Numbered from the stretch's first letter, positions 54,880-63,805 are shown. The stretch is 64,000 nt of DNA from an uncultured Synechococcus sp. (GCA_937911865.1 CALDSK010000025.1:1-64000), one strand, 5' to 3'. Made by a program: numbers and translations. Notes: generated by a model from the sequence alone, not told the origin.

Positions 54880-55176
54880 ATGCTTCACCTGATATACGTT
54901 CTTGCTTTTACCATCTTGGCCGTTATTGCCGTTTCAAATATGATTCGCAACATGGTGCGCCTAGGAACTCAGGTCCAGCAGCCACCCCGAAAAAATGGCG
55001 GAGCGCAGGTCAACCGCCCGGTGCCTCATCCAGAGCTGCTGAACGAAAGTGGCGATGTCATCAACGAGCCCCTGCTGGTCATGAGATCTATCTCAATTAA
55101 AGATGCCAGAGAAAAGCTCAATGCCCTCTACGAGTCATCTTCAGGGAGTGACGAGAGCACGTCAGAAGAAGGTTAA
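54880..55176 (+). CDS. DUF2973 family protein
   Basis: 98 residues. One N-terminal transmembrane helix (LIYVLAFTILAVIAVSNMI) and then PHPELLNESGDVINEPLLVMRS, the conserved motif of DUF2973, and IKDAREKLNALYESS at the end. Unknown function, found next to DUF2605 in cyanobacteria. Same strand as its neighbours. Confidence 0.82.
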   Translation: MLHLIYVLAFTILAVIAVSNMIRNMVRLGTQVQQPPRKNGGAQVNRPVPHPELLNESGDVINEPLLVMRSISIKDAREKLNALYESSSGSDESTSEEG

Positions 55177-55219
55177 AAGAACTACAAAAATTCGACGTCA
55201 GAACCACTAGACTAATCTT

Positions 55220-55972
55220 ATGGATTCTGAAACGCCTTCCTCACAACGATCACCTGCGCCACTACTGGTGCAACAGACAAAACCCCGCAAAATTGTCACG
55301 CTAATCCACAAGGAAACGACGATTCCAGGTGTGGTAGGTGAAAAGCTAATAGAGATGGGGTACGAGCTCGATATCCGAGCGCCGATTTATGGCGATGTGC
55401 TGCCTCAACGCTTCGATGAGTATGCAGCGGCACTTGTCTTTGGTGGGCCCATGAGTGTGAACGACGATGAGCCCTACTTGCACAAGGAAGCGGCGTGGGT
55501 TCGTCAGGTATTAGAGGCTGAGCTGCCCTATCTAGGCATTTGCCTGGGGGCACAGCTACTGGCCAAGGTATTGGGTGCGAAGGTAGGCCCACATACGAAC
55601 GCACTAGAAGAGATTGGTTACTATCCTATTTACGCAGCGGCAGAGGGAAAGGCTTTATTTCCTGAGGTGCTGAGGGCCTATCAATGGCATAAAGAGGGGT
55701 TTGAGCTGCCCAAAGGCGCGGTGCTGCTAGCACAGGGTCAAGATTTTCCGAATCAGGCGTTTCGGTGGGGTGAGCGCGCCTTTGGCCTACAGTTTCATCC
55801 AGAAATGACGGCCAGCATGGTCGAGTTTTGGACAGAGCAGGGAGCGGACTTGCTCGGCGCGCCCAATGCGCAGACCCGCTGTGAGCAAATTGCTGGACAT
55901 CAAAAATACAGTCAGGACGTCAGCCGCTGGTTGGAAACTTTTTTAAACAATTGGCTCGCTTCGGGAAACTAG
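55220..55972 (+). CDS. Class I glutamine amidotransferase-like protein
   Basis: 250 residues. The triad is visible: nucleophile Cys in LGICLGAQLLAKVLGA, and His-Glu in LQFHPEMTASM. AALVFGGPMSVNDDEPYL is the oxyanion region. Resembles GuaA-type stand-alone amidotransferases annotated as glutamine amidotransferase; the acceptor is unknown. Located 43 nt after the DUF2973 gene. Confidence 0.9.
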   Translation: MDSETPSSQRSPAPLLVQQTKPRKIVTLIHKETTIPGVVGEKLIEMGYELDIRAPIYGDVLPQRFDEYAAALVFGGPMSVNDDEPYLHKEAAWVRQVLEAELPYLGICLGAQLLAKVLGAKVGPHTNALEEIGYYPIYAAAEGKALFPEVLRAYQWHKEGFELPKGAVLLAQGQDFPNQAFRWGERAFGLQFHPEMTASMVEFWTEQGADLLGAPNAQTRCEQIAGHQKYSQDVSRWLETFLNNWLASGN

Positions 55973-56021
55973 CCAGCATGATTGATAGCACTGACTAAAC
56001 TTTACGGATGGACGTTGCCAC

Positions 56022-56501
56022 ATGTTGCAGTCGCTGAGACAAGCCTGGAATCGATTAAGCGGGAGAAAGCTGTGGGGTGTTTTATTTGCGATCGCCCTCT
56101 CCATCACCGTTCTCTTTCAAGCCTGCGGTGCTAGTACAACCGATAGCGCCACTGCCTCCGAAGACTCAACCTCAGTCGACGTTCCAGCCTCTGAAATCCC
56201 GGTCGCTAGCCAACCCGACGGCAAGACTGACGGAAACATAGATCCCTTACTGCAAGAACACGAAGGCGACAAGCCCACCGCTACCCCCATCGCTCAAATA
56301 GAGCCCACTACACCCGTCACAGGCGAAAGCGTCACCTACGCCACCATAGACGGCACCCCAATCACTGGCTACCTGGCTCAACCCACCGATCAGGCTGGAG
56401 AAGCCCTACCCGCTATCATTACCATTCACGAATGGTGGGGCCTCAACGAAAATATAGAAGCCATGACCCGCCGCCTCGCAGGCGAAGGCTACACCGACTA
56501 A
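56022..56501 (+). CDS. Dienelactone hydrolase family protein, cut short by in-frame TAA
   Basis: 159 residues. A membrane or lipoprotein signal (GVLFAIALSITVLFQACGAS, possible lipobox FQAC) precedes a Thr/Pro-rich linker, then the alpha/beta hydrolase start (TYATIDGTPITGYLAQPTD, AIITIHEWWGLNENIEAMTR, LAGEGYTD). The TAA at 56499-56501 falls in a conserved strand just before the nucleophile region; the rest of the domain follows in the same frame. Confidence 0.85.
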   Translation: MLQSLRQAWNRLSGRKLWGVLFAIALSITVLFQACGASTTDSATASEDSTSVDVPASEIPVASQPDGKTDGNIDPLLQEHEGDKPTATPIAQIEPTTPVTGESVTYATIDGTPITGYLAQPTDQAGEALPAIITIHEWWGLNENIEAMTRRLAGEGYTD

Positions 56502-57014
56502 GCAGTAGATCTCTACGGCGACGACGTAGCGACCGAACCGACCGCAGCTCGCGAACTTATGCGCGGCGTTATGGACAACCCGGCCCCGGCCCAAGACAAC
56601 ATTTTTCAGGCCGCCGAATTTCTTAGAAACGAGTACAGTGCTACGACCTTAGGCTCTATCGGCTGGTGCTTTGGTGGCAACTGGTCGCTGCGTACAGGCC
56701 TGCTACTCACATCCGATCTAGATGCTATGGCTATCTACTACGGCCAGCTTATCCTAGCGCCCGAAGCCCTCGACGCGCTTGACATGCCTATCATTGGCTT
56801 CTTTGGCGCAGACGATAGCTCTATCGCCGTAGATGACGTCAACAACTTTGAAGAGGTACTCACCGATCTAGGCAAGGATGTTGATATCAATCTGTACCCT
56901 GGCGTAGGGCATGCGTTCGCCAACCCCTCTGGTCAGAACTACAACGCAGAAGCCGCCGAGGATGCCTGGGAAAAAACAACCGCGTTTTTTAGTAATCACT
57001 TGAAAGAAAGCTAG
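56502..57014 (+). pseudogene. In-frame continuation of the dienelactone hydrolase
   Basis: The frame continues with AVDLYGDDVATEPTAAREL, GSIGWCFGGNWSLRTGLL (nucleophile Cys elbow G-x-C-x-G), LDALDMPIIGFFGADDSSI and LYPGVGHAFANPSG (catalytic Asp and His) and ends at a normal TAG. All three catalytic residues are thus downstream of the stop. Separate translation could start only at a downstream Met such as at 56559. Confidence 0.85.
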
Positions 57015-57026
57015 GTTGCACAGCAA

Positions 57027-57251
57027 TTAGGCTACAGCCTGAGCTGAGCGAGGCTCAGGTAATGAGTCACCCAAGGTATCGTAAGAAATTACTAAGGATT
57101 CAATCGCTTCAATGCCTTGTGCAACAGCCTCTTCGTAAGTATCTCCGTGGGTACGCCACTGCTGTCCTGGAAAGTCAGGAAGGCCGACAAGAAAGCAGTT
57201 ATCATCGTCTGACCACTGAATCACCATCTGGTACTTATATTTGCTTGTCAT
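57027..57251 (-). CDS. hicB: HicB-type antitoxin
   Basis: 74 residues. YKYQMVIQWSDDDNCFLVGLPDFPGQ and EEAVAQGIEAIESLVISYDT match the HicB antitoxin core without a long DNA-binding extension. It binds and inactivates the HicA mRNA interferase. The start overlaps the hicA stop by 4 nt (57248-57251). Confidence 0.9.
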   Translation of the reverse strand: MTSKYKYQMVIQWSDDDNCFLVGLPDFPGQQWRTHGDTYEEAVAQGIEAIESLVISYDTLGDSLPEPRSAQAVA

Positions 57252-57454
57252 GCTTGATTACTCTCAACTTCTCTAATAGCTTGCAAAATTGCCTTCTCTT
57301 GATACCGTTTAGCATCAGAACTATTCTTACCAGAGACCGTTATTTTGCCTGCATACAGCGGATGGACCCAGTTGGTGTGGCTGCCTTTACCTGGGACTTC
57401 TTTAAATCCTCCCTTACGCAGCATTTGCTTTAGCTCTCGAATCTTCTTCGGCAT
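57248..57454 (-). CDS. hicA: HicA-type toxin
   Basis: 68 residues from ATG at 57454; a TTG at 57472 is unlikely. HicA is a small RNA-cutting toxin. KIRELKQMLRKGGFKEVPGKGSHTNWVHP has the catalytic His in GSHTNW and the double-stranded RNA-binding-like fold. The toxin gene precedes the antitoxin gene, the usual hicA-hicB order, with a 4-nt overlap. Confidence 0.9.
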   Translation of the reverse strand: MPKKIRELKQMLRKGGFKEVPGKGSHTNWVHPLYAGKITVSGKNSSDAKRYQEKAILQAIREVESNQA

Positions 57455-57494
57455 GCCTTCAACTTTCCTCAAATCGTAGCAAAGGGATGCTGTA

Positions 57495-58931
57495 TTAGTC
57501 GCCCTCAGTGTTTAGCTCTTTCTTGAGTAATAGATAGGCTTGGGTGTATTCAGGAATTTGGCTGACCGCCTGCTGGTAGCTTGCTCGGTCAGGGAAAACG
57601 CCTGCGAAGTAATCCAGCTGATGTAAGTTCGGCAAGAAGGCACCGCCGGTGTCTGCAACAATGCCGAATCTTATGTTCTGGTCGCCTTCTTCAATCGCGA
57701 TGATTTTGCCTAGACCAATATTCAAGACATCGCCTGCGAAGGTCACGCCAGGCTCAATCGGAATTTTGGCGGCGGAGTCGTATCCATAGCCGTTGAGCTG
57801 AGTCACTTCCCTAAAGTACCAGTAGCGGCCTTGCTGCCAGGGATCTACGCCTGCAACGTAGGCAATGCCGTTGTTTCTATCAACGTTGAAGTAGGTTGAG
57901 CTGCCATCTGGAAATTCTACGAAGGCGGTGCCCTGCATTAGCGCGTCTTCAAAGCTTTCGCGGGTGAGGTAGGCCAAAGCTTCTACCTTGCCAAATTCAG
58001 CGCCGCCGGGCTCGAAAATGCCGCTGAGCACGTCTTGCTTTGTGTATTGAGTGATGAAGTCTTCGTTTTCTAAGTCATCGTTGAGCCTGTAGACAGGAAC
58101 GTTGAAGGTGTCTGTTCTTTCTCGTGAGCCCTCATGGGTGAAGACGGCATATTTTGTGATGCGAACGCGTTCTTCGGATAGGTAGGTTGGGTCGTATCCC
58201 ATCCAGCGAATAACGTCAAAGTTCTGGTTGATGAAGGTGGGATCTTTTAGACGAGTAGGGCGTCCAGCAGCGATGTCTTCCTGCAAGATTTGAGCCATGA
58301 AATCCAGAGTGTCTAAGACGTCGGTGACTTCGATATCTTGGTGAGCTGAAATGCCGTCCCGTAAAACTTTGAGGTCTTGGCAACCGTGCCGGAAGAAGTA
58401 GGCGCGGGTCGCGGCCACAACGCTGAGCATATCTTGCTCGTCGAAGGTAATGGTTCGGCTGGGCAGCGTAGAGGGTTCTAGAACGTAGTCGGTTCGAACG
58501 TCATAGGCTGGCTCTTCTTGCTCGTTAATGACGGTGTAAAACTGGCTGGGTTCTTCTGTCGCGTCTTCAAGCTCGGATAAGCAGATCCCTAGTCGAATCT
58601 CTGAGAGCAGATCTGGCTGATCAACAGCCAAACTGCCGGGCTGCAATTCTGTAGCAGGTGACTCTGTAGCAGACGGCTCCGTAGTCGGCTCTGGTTGACT
58701 ATCGCTGTTCACGTCGTCTGACTGTGTAGGCTGCGTGCTGTTATCTGGCTGAGGTTCTGTATCAGATTCCGAATCGGCCTCTGAATCAGATTCTGAACTG
58801 GGCTCTGTATCAGACTCTGTGGGCGCGTTGAGAATGTCGATGAGTTCGCTTGCGGGGGCTTTGCAACTTTGCCATAGGCCTAAAGCCATAAGAACGGCCA
58901 AGCACAGTGAGACGTTAACACGGGTCTTCAT
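57495..58931 (-). CDS. MltA-like lytic murein transglycosylase (3D domain), lipoprotein
   Basis: 478 residues. The signal (LCLAVLMALGLWQSCKAP) ends in a lipobox-like SC. Residues about 35-100 are a Glu/Asp/Ser/Pro-rich acidic linker. The rest matches MltA: VRITKYAVFTHEGSRER, ALAYLTRESFEDALMQGT, FVEFPDGSSTYFNVDRNNGI, RYWYFREVTQLNGYG, then the 3D-domain strand RFGIVADTGGAFLPNLHQLDYF with the catalytic Asp. It would cut peptidoglycan. Sequence divergence makes the family call moderate. Confidence 0.75.
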   Translation of the reverse strand: MKTRVNVSLCLAVLMALGLWQSCKAPASELIDILNAPTESDTEPSSESDSEADSESDTEPQPDNSTQPTQSDDVNSDSQPEPTTEPSATESPATELQPGSLAVDQPDLLSEIRLGICLSELEDATEEPSQFYTVINEQEEPAYDVRTDYVLEPSTLPSRTITFDEQDMLSVVAATRAYFFRHGCQDLKVLRDGISAHQDIEVTDVLDTLDFMAQILQEDIAAGRPTRLKDPTFINQNFDVIRWMGYDPTYLSEERVRITKYAVFTHEGSRERTDTFNVPVYRLNDDLENEDFITQYTKQDVLSGIFEPGGAEFGKVEALAYLTRESFEDALMQGTAFVEFPDGSSTYFNVDRNNGIAYVAGVDPWQQGRYWYFREVTQLNGYGYDSAAKIPIEPGVTFAGDVLNIGLGKIIAIEEGDQNIRFGIVADTGGAFLPNLHQLDYFAGVFPDRASYQQAVSQIPEYTQAYLLLKKELNTEGD

Positions 58932-59101
58932 CTAAACATCCTTACGACTTCGTCAGCGACTGCTTCAGTATGAACGGTGAAGATGTTGTTACCCATGCCT
59001 TTGCATGGACATCCTCTATAGGCATCTTTGCAGTAAGCTACGGCATCTAGCAAGAGGGCAGATTGCGCTTTTTCACCATAGAACCTGCTATGGGTAAAGT
59101 T

Positions 59102-60442
59102 TTAAGCTGATAACAAAGCTTTCTTCTCTTTAGGCGCGATCGCACCCACTTTCCACTCACTTTGCTCTACAGCTGCCGTCATCAGCTGAGCCAGCTTGCG
59201 CGACTCTTCGTCAACATCAAACTGCGCACGCACTTTCGCAACGCCCTGCTCGCCAAACCGCTGACGCAGCGCGCCGTCTGCTAACAGCGTTTGAATGCGA
59301 TCGCACAACCTCGCCCCATCGCTCGGCGGCACCAAAAATCCGTTTATCCCATCGTCTACCAGCTCACTCACGCCAGCGATTTGCGTAGCGACTACGGGCA
59401 CACCAGACATCATTGCTTCCATCAGCACCACCGGTACCCCTTCTGCAAAGCTCGGCAGCACAAACACATCCGTTGCTTGCAAAAAGTCTCTGACCGCTGC
59501 CTGCGACTGATACCCCACAAACCTCACCTGCGCAGACAAGCCCAACGCCACAGATTGTTGCTCTAACAAAGGCCGATCTGGCCCATCGCCCACAACCGTT
59601 AAGACAACGTTTGGATTTGTTTTTTTCAGCTGAGCTAACCCTTCTAACAGCACCGGCAGCCCCTTAACGGCCGCGAGTCGTCCAACAAACAACAGTTGGC
59701 ATCCTTCACCACTGTGTTTTACCGGCACAAACTGAGCTGGATTAACCCCACAGTGAATAATGTGCAGCCTGTCCCAAATCTCGTAGGGCGCAAATACCAT
59801 TGCCTGTGAGCGGCAGTAGTGACTAATGCAAGAGACAAAGCTGGCTCGCTTCATTTTCTCATCAATTCGCCAGCGCTGTGGCTCAAAGAAGATTGCTGGA
59901 CCGTGAAGCGTGAAGCTATAGGTAACGCCGCCTAAAGCAGCCGCCAACATCGCAACAGAACAGCTAGTATTGCCAAAGTGATTGTGCAGGTGAGAGAGTT
60001 CTCTTTGCTTGATTTGCTCGGCGAGCATGCCCGCTTCAAGAAAATAGAACAGTTGATACAACAGTCCTTTGAGATCGGGCTGGCGAGTTTTAAGCGCAAG
60101 CGCGATCGCACTCAAATACCGCTTCGGCCTCCCTATCATCAACGTCATGTGCGCCTTGATTAACCCAAAAATATCTGCAGGAACCCCTTTTTCAGAGAGT
60201 ATGTAAAAAGTCTTCTCGCGTTCGCTGGCCTGCTCTGGCCCTACGATGTGTTTGTCTTCAGGGCGGCGAACGGCAAAGGTGTGGATGTCGATAGCGTGCG
60301 ATCGCAGTCCGGCCACTTCTCGTTGAATAAAGGTATCGGTTGCCCGGGGATAGGTCCCCGTTAAATAAGCAATACGCATTGTTGAGCTAAGGGTTGAACC
60401 GAGTGTTGAGCTAAGGGTTGAACCGAGTGTTGAGCCAGTCAT
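59102..60442 (-). CDS. GT4 family glycosyltransferase
   Basis: 446 residues from ATG 60442 (directly after the epimerase stop); an internal ATG at 60379 (MRIAYLTGTYPRATDTF) is the canonical start, so the first 21 residues (STLG repeats) are probably an artifact of a 24-nt duplication. Retaining GT-B fold: FLVPPSDGARLC, LLFVGRLAAVKGLPVLLEGLAQL, VVGDGPDRPLLEQQS, FVLPSFAEGVPVVLMEAMMSGVPVVAT with the E-x7-E motif. Likely in exopolysaccharide synthesis with its two neighbours. Confidence 0.92.
   Translation of the reverse strand: MTGSTLGSTLSSTLGSTLSSTMRIAYLTGTYPRATDTFIQREVAGLRSHAIDIHTFAVRRPEDKHIVGPEQASEREKTFYILSEKGVPADIFGLIKAHMTLMIGRPKRYLSAIALALKTRQPDLKGLLYQLFYFLEAGMLAEQIKQRELSHLHNHFGNTSCSVAMLAAALGGVTYSFTLHGPAIFFEPQRWRIDEKMKRASFVSCISHYCRSQAMVFAPYEIWDRLHIIHCGVNPAQFVPVKHSGEGCQLLFVGRLAAVKGLPVLLEGLAQLKKTNPNVVLTVVGDGPDRPLLEQQSVALGLSAQVRFVGYQSQAAVRDFLQATDVFVLPSFAEGVPVVLMEAMMSGVPVVATQIAGVSELVDDGINGFLVPPSDGARLCDRIQTLLADGALRQRFGEQGVAKVRAQFDVDEESRKLAQLMTAAVEQSEWKVGAIAPKEKKALLSA
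60381..60428. repeat. 24-nt perfect tandem repeat at the GT4 start
   Basis: GTTGAGCTAAGGGTTGAACC plus GAGT repeats at 60381-60404 and 60405-60428; each copy is itself two similar 12-nt halves. In the GT4 reading frame it encodes Ser-Thr-Leu-Gly/Ser repeats between two ATG codons (60442 and 60379). Confidence 0.97.
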
Positions 60443-61489
60443 TTATGCAGCTTGAGAGACTTTGGCGGGTTCAGGCTCAGCGACCTCGAAATGGTTGCTG
60501 TTGTCTAAGCTGCGGGCGATCGCAGCTTCCATTCCGTACCTAGGTTTCCACCCTAAACACTGTTTCAGCTTCTGATTGCTGTATCGCAATGACTTGAACC
60601 GAGCGTGCAGCCGCGCAGGGACCAGTACGCCTGGCAGCTTGGCATTGCCGCCCAACAGCTGCATGTTCACAGCCCAAGCCAAATTGCCAATCGCTCGCAT
60701 CACCGTCCAGTTCACAGGAACAAACTTTGGCGGATTTGGCACCTGCGCCAGCAATGCCCTGGCATACTGCCGCTGAGTCGGTGGATTGTCGTCCAATACG
60801 TTGATCGTTTGGCCGATGGCGGCTTCTTGCTCTGCGGCCAATACAATGGCGTCTGCACAGTTTTCTACATAGGAGAGCGGCAGCCGAGAGTAAGCGCCGA
60901 TTCTCAGCCAAGACGCCTCTCCCAGGCTCGCGCCCAACCGCGCCGTCCACAGGTTGTCTTTGCCGTAAATTACACCGGGCCGCAGCACGGTCACTAGGCC
61001 GCCCTGCCTGCGCTCAAAGTCGCGCACTAAATTCTCTTGCAGCAGTTTGGTCTGCGCGTATTCATCGCGATAGGCCGGTTCTGTCACCAAAGGAGAAGAC
61101 TCATTGAGTAAGGTCCCGCTTCTCATATTGATGTAGTCGTAAACAGAGAAGGTGCTAATAGCCACTAAGCGCTTTATGTTGGCAGTGGTCATTGCCGCCA
61201 TCAGGTTTTCGGTAGCCAGTACGGTGCCGCCAAACTGCGCGTAGAAGTCACCTGCTTTGGCAGCGGCCAGATGCAAGACGGCGTCTGTTCCCACAATGCC
61301 TTCAGCAATCCCAGCTGGCCTACGCAGGTCGAAACGCACCAGCTCGACTTGAGAATGACTTGCCCAGGCAATTGCAGAGACATCCGTGGCCGGGCGTACG
61401 ACGGCTTTTACCTGATGGCCGCGTCTGAGGGCCGCAGCGACTACATACTTCCCCAAAAAGCCGGAGGCACCGGTTACTAACAACTTCAT
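60443..61489 (-). CDS. NAD-dependent epimerase/dehydratase
   Basis: 348 residues from ATG at 61489 (MKLLVTGASGFLGKYV). Extended SDR: TGASGFLGKYV cofactor motif; YAQTKLLQENLVRDF with the YxxxK motif; VLRPGVIYGKDNLW; SYVENCADAIVLAA; and a C-terminal domain with ARLHARFKSLRYSNQK. It may make a nucleotide-sugar for the same polysaccharide. It lies between the GT2 gene (40 nt upstream) and GT4 (abutting downstream). Confidence 0.92.
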   Translation of the reverse strand: MKLLVTGASGFLGKYVVAAALRRGHQVKAVVRPATDVSAIAWASHSQVELVRFDLRRPAGIAEGIVGTDAVLHLAAAKAGDFYAQFGGTVLATENLMAAMTTANIKRLVAISTFSVYDYINMRSGTLLNESSPLVTEPAYRDEYAQTKLLQENLVRDFERRQGGLVTVLRPGVIYGKDNLWTARLGASLGEASWLRIGAYSRLPLSYVENCADAIVLAAEQEAAIGQTINVLDDNPPTQRQYARALLAQVPNPPKFVPVNWTVMRAIGNLAWAVNMQLLGGNAKLPGVLVPARLHARFKSLRYSNQKLKQCLGWKPRYGMEAAIARSLDNSNHFEVAEPEPAKVSQAA

Positions 61490-61529
61490 TCGAATACTTT
61501 CTCCTAGCAAAACAGAATAGACATAAGAG

Positions 61530-62495
61530 CTAAACAAGACTTAGCGGTGCTTCAGGTCTGCTGCGCGCTTGAGGATGCGTGCTTGTCCAGACGGCAGCCT
61601 GCTTTTCGTTTAGCCGACGGGTGGCTTCGCCTTTTCCCTGAGTCAAGCACTGCCACTGGTAATCGCGCAAGAACTGACGAAAGGCCAAATCACCATAGCG
61701 ATCTTGCCGGGTCACCATCGACCGCAAATAGCCATAGAGCATCATGCCGCCACCGACCACATAAGGCGGCACCATCATTCGATACATGGCGCTCGCGGCC
61801 ATGTAGGGTAGCCCTGTGCCCATGAAGTACTGACCTGAGCCGTGGCGGGTTCTGCCGGTAAAAATACTTTTTTGGCTAGAGCCCATAGGCCGCAGGTGGG
61901 TAAAGCGCAGGGCGGGCTCATCCCAGCTACAGGCAATCCAACCCAGCATTCGGCAGCGATGACCGTCAATGCCGTCCCACATCACCTGCCGCACAAAGCC
62001 GCCAATTTCTTGAAAGCAGGCTGTGCGATACAGCTTGATCATGCCGACTGAGTTTTCATCGCCGCAGCGTTCGCTGACAAGGTTGCCGCTCTGACCGATA
62101 AAGTAGGGCTTGCCGCTACAGGTGCCTATGCGCGGGTTCGCTTCCATCCGCTCAATCAGCGTTTCAAAATAGGTAGGCGGAATGTCTAAATCTACGTCGA
62201 GCTTGCAGATATAGTCGTAGTCGTTAGTCTCAAGGGTGCTGTAGCCCGCGTAGAAGGCTTCTATGACGCCGGGGCCAACGCTCCTTTGGCCGCGATCGCG
62301 CCTTTCTATCACCTCAATAAAGTCGTACTCACGCGCCGCTGCCGCAATAATCTCCTGCGTTCCGTCTGTCGAGCCGTCATCTACAATCACCCACTTGGTT
62401 GGCAACAGCGACTGACCCACAATGGCATCAATTGTCGTTTGCACATGTGCCACTTCATCACGACAAGGGCTAATAAGTACGTATCGCCTTGACAT
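61530..62495 (-). CDS. GT2 family glycosyltransferase
   Basis: 321 residues. GT-A fold with YVLISPCRDEVAHVQTTIDAI, WVIVDDGSTDGTQEIIAAA, CKLDVDLDIPPTYFETLIERM (DxD-like metal site) and MWDGIDGHRCRMLGW. No transmembrane helices, apart from a hydrophobic stretch MVPPYVVGGGMMLYGYL near residue 245. First gene of the minus-strand trio; divergent from a sulfotransferase. Confidence 0.92.
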   Translation of the reverse strand: MSRRYVLISPCRDEVAHVQTTIDAIVGQSLLPTKWVIVDDGSTDGTQEIIAAAAREYDFIEVIERRDRGQRSVGPGVIEAFYAGYSTLETNDYDYICKLDVDLDIPPTYFETLIERMEANPRIGTCSGKPYFIGQSGNLVSERCGDENSVGMIKLYRTACFQEIGGFVRQVMWDGIDGHRCRMLGWIACSWDEPALRFTHLRPMGSSQKSIFTGRTRHGSGQYFMGTGLPYMAASAMYRMMVPPYVVGGGMMLYGYLRSMVTRQDRYGDLAFRQFLRDYQWQCLTQGKGEATRRLNEKQAAVWTSTHPQARSRPEAPLSLV

Positions 62496-62551
62496 GACGA
62501 GAGGCTCCTAACTGATTCAAAGGTCTTACTTCATTAAGAGCTGGTCATCAG

Positions 62552-62593
62552 GCAAATAGTTCCAAGCAAATAGTTCCAAGAGAATAATTCCAA
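62552..62593. repeat. 14-nt tandem repeat, three copies
   Basis: GCAAATAGTTCCAA at 62552-62565 and 62566-62579, and a degenerate GAGAATAATTCCAA at 62580-62593, in the divergent promoter region of the GT2 and sulfotransferase genes. Confidence 0.95.
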
Positions 62594-62659
62594 GCGATAG
62601 TCATGGAAACATTTAGTGCACAAGCCCTGTCTTGTGTAACTCAGCAGCAGTAGCAAGGC

Positions 62660-63757
62660 ATGATGACTTCATTCAGCGCAGAATCAAGCCTGGAGACGGT
62701 GGTAAACAGTGATCGCATAACCAGTCAAACTCTCGTTTCCACATTCTCCACATCATCATCATCAACGCCGCCGGTGATTGTTGTAGGACTGCCTAGAAGT
62801 GGATCGTCATACCTAGCACATGTGCTTTCTTGCTTGGATGATTGGTTTATTTTTGATGATTTGTATCCTTATCAAAAGGCTGCGATCGCAAACATCACCC
62901 CCACCGACGACCTCTCTACAGCTCCCGAACGCCTCAAAAAATTTATTAACCAGCTCTCCTGGCAGCTGTGGGCCAAAATCAAATACGAAGAGAACTTTCA
63001 AGTACCTGACCTCAGCCTAGAAGCCCCCTTCGAAATGGAAGAGGCTTTGATCACAGCGCTACAGAAGCAGCCTTCTCTCACCTGGCCTCAAGTGTTAGAA
63101 GAGTGGATGATGCGCCTTGCCTTGCATGACAACAAGCACCGCTGGGGTTACAAAACACCGCAAGACTTCATGCATATGGATGAACTTGCCCAGCTGTTTC
63201 CGGGCGTCAAGTTCATCTACATTCTGCGAGACCCCCGCAACATGATGCGCTCGTTTAAAAATTTGCCCCGGGTAAAAACAGACGGCAGCCAAGACGGCGA
63301 GTCGCGGCAGTACCACCCAGCCGTGTACGCACTGTACTGGAAAAACGCCTACGAAAAAGTTCAGACCTTTATCCAACAAGGCACAGCCCCAGTAGAAGTC
63401 GTCAAGTTTGAAGAGCTGGTACAGGCCCCTGAAGCGACTGCCGAGCGATTAGCAGCATTCCTAGAAACAACAGTCTCAGGCAACGTCATCACTGAGCGGA
63501 CCAACGCGTCTGCTAAAAACACTCCCCCCGTCGAACTCACCCCGACCGAAACGCTTATCTGCGAAAAAATCACAGGCCGCAGCATGCAGGCAGCAGGATA
63601 CAAGCTGATTCAACCCACGCCTAAGCTTTTAGATATCTTCGATCTCTTAAGAACATCAGCCACCTTCACCCGCTATCAGATTGGGCGAATCATTACTAAT
63701 AAAAAGGCTAGAACCTCAGTCATCGCCTTTGCCAAAAGCCTTCTAAAGCTAAAGTAA
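62660..63757 (+). CDS. Sulfotransferase
   Basis: 365 residues. The PAPS-binding loop VIVVGLPRSGSSYLAHVL is at about residues 37-54; VKFIYILRDPRNMMRSFK near 185-205 is the 3'-phosphate-binding motif. The RWGYKTPQDFMH and ERLAAFLE segments support the family. It would transfer sulfate from PAPS to a sugar or lipid. Its position opposite the glycosyltransferase trio suggests sulfation of the same polysaccharide. Confidence 0.9.
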   Translation: MMTSFSAESSLETVVNSDRITSQTLVSTFSTSSSSTPPVIVVGLPRSGSSYLAHVLSCLDDWFIFDDLYPYQKAAIANITPTDDLSTAPERLKKFINQLSWQLWAKIKYEENFQVPDLSLEAPFEMEEALITALQKQPSLTWPQVLEEWMMRLALHDNKHRWGYKTPQDFMHMDELAQLFPGVKFIYILRDPRNMMRSFKNLPRVKTDGSQDGESRQYHPAVYALYWKNAYEKVQTFIQQGTAPVEVVKFEELVQAPEATAERLAAFLETTVSGNVITERTNASAKNTPPVELTPTETLICEKITGRSMQAAGYKLIQPTPKLLDIFDLLRTSATFTRYQIGRIITNKKARTSVIAFAKSLLKLK

Positions 63758-63805
63758 CAGCGGCTATCAGCTCAGAACGCCACAAACAAAAACTCACCCG
63801 TACCC

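Noticed and set aside
57495-58931. Reading the MltA-like gene as a plain acidic surface protein
   Set aside because: The 3D-domain strand with DTGG and the FRE-type segment match murein transglycosylases better, although divergence keeps confidence moderate.
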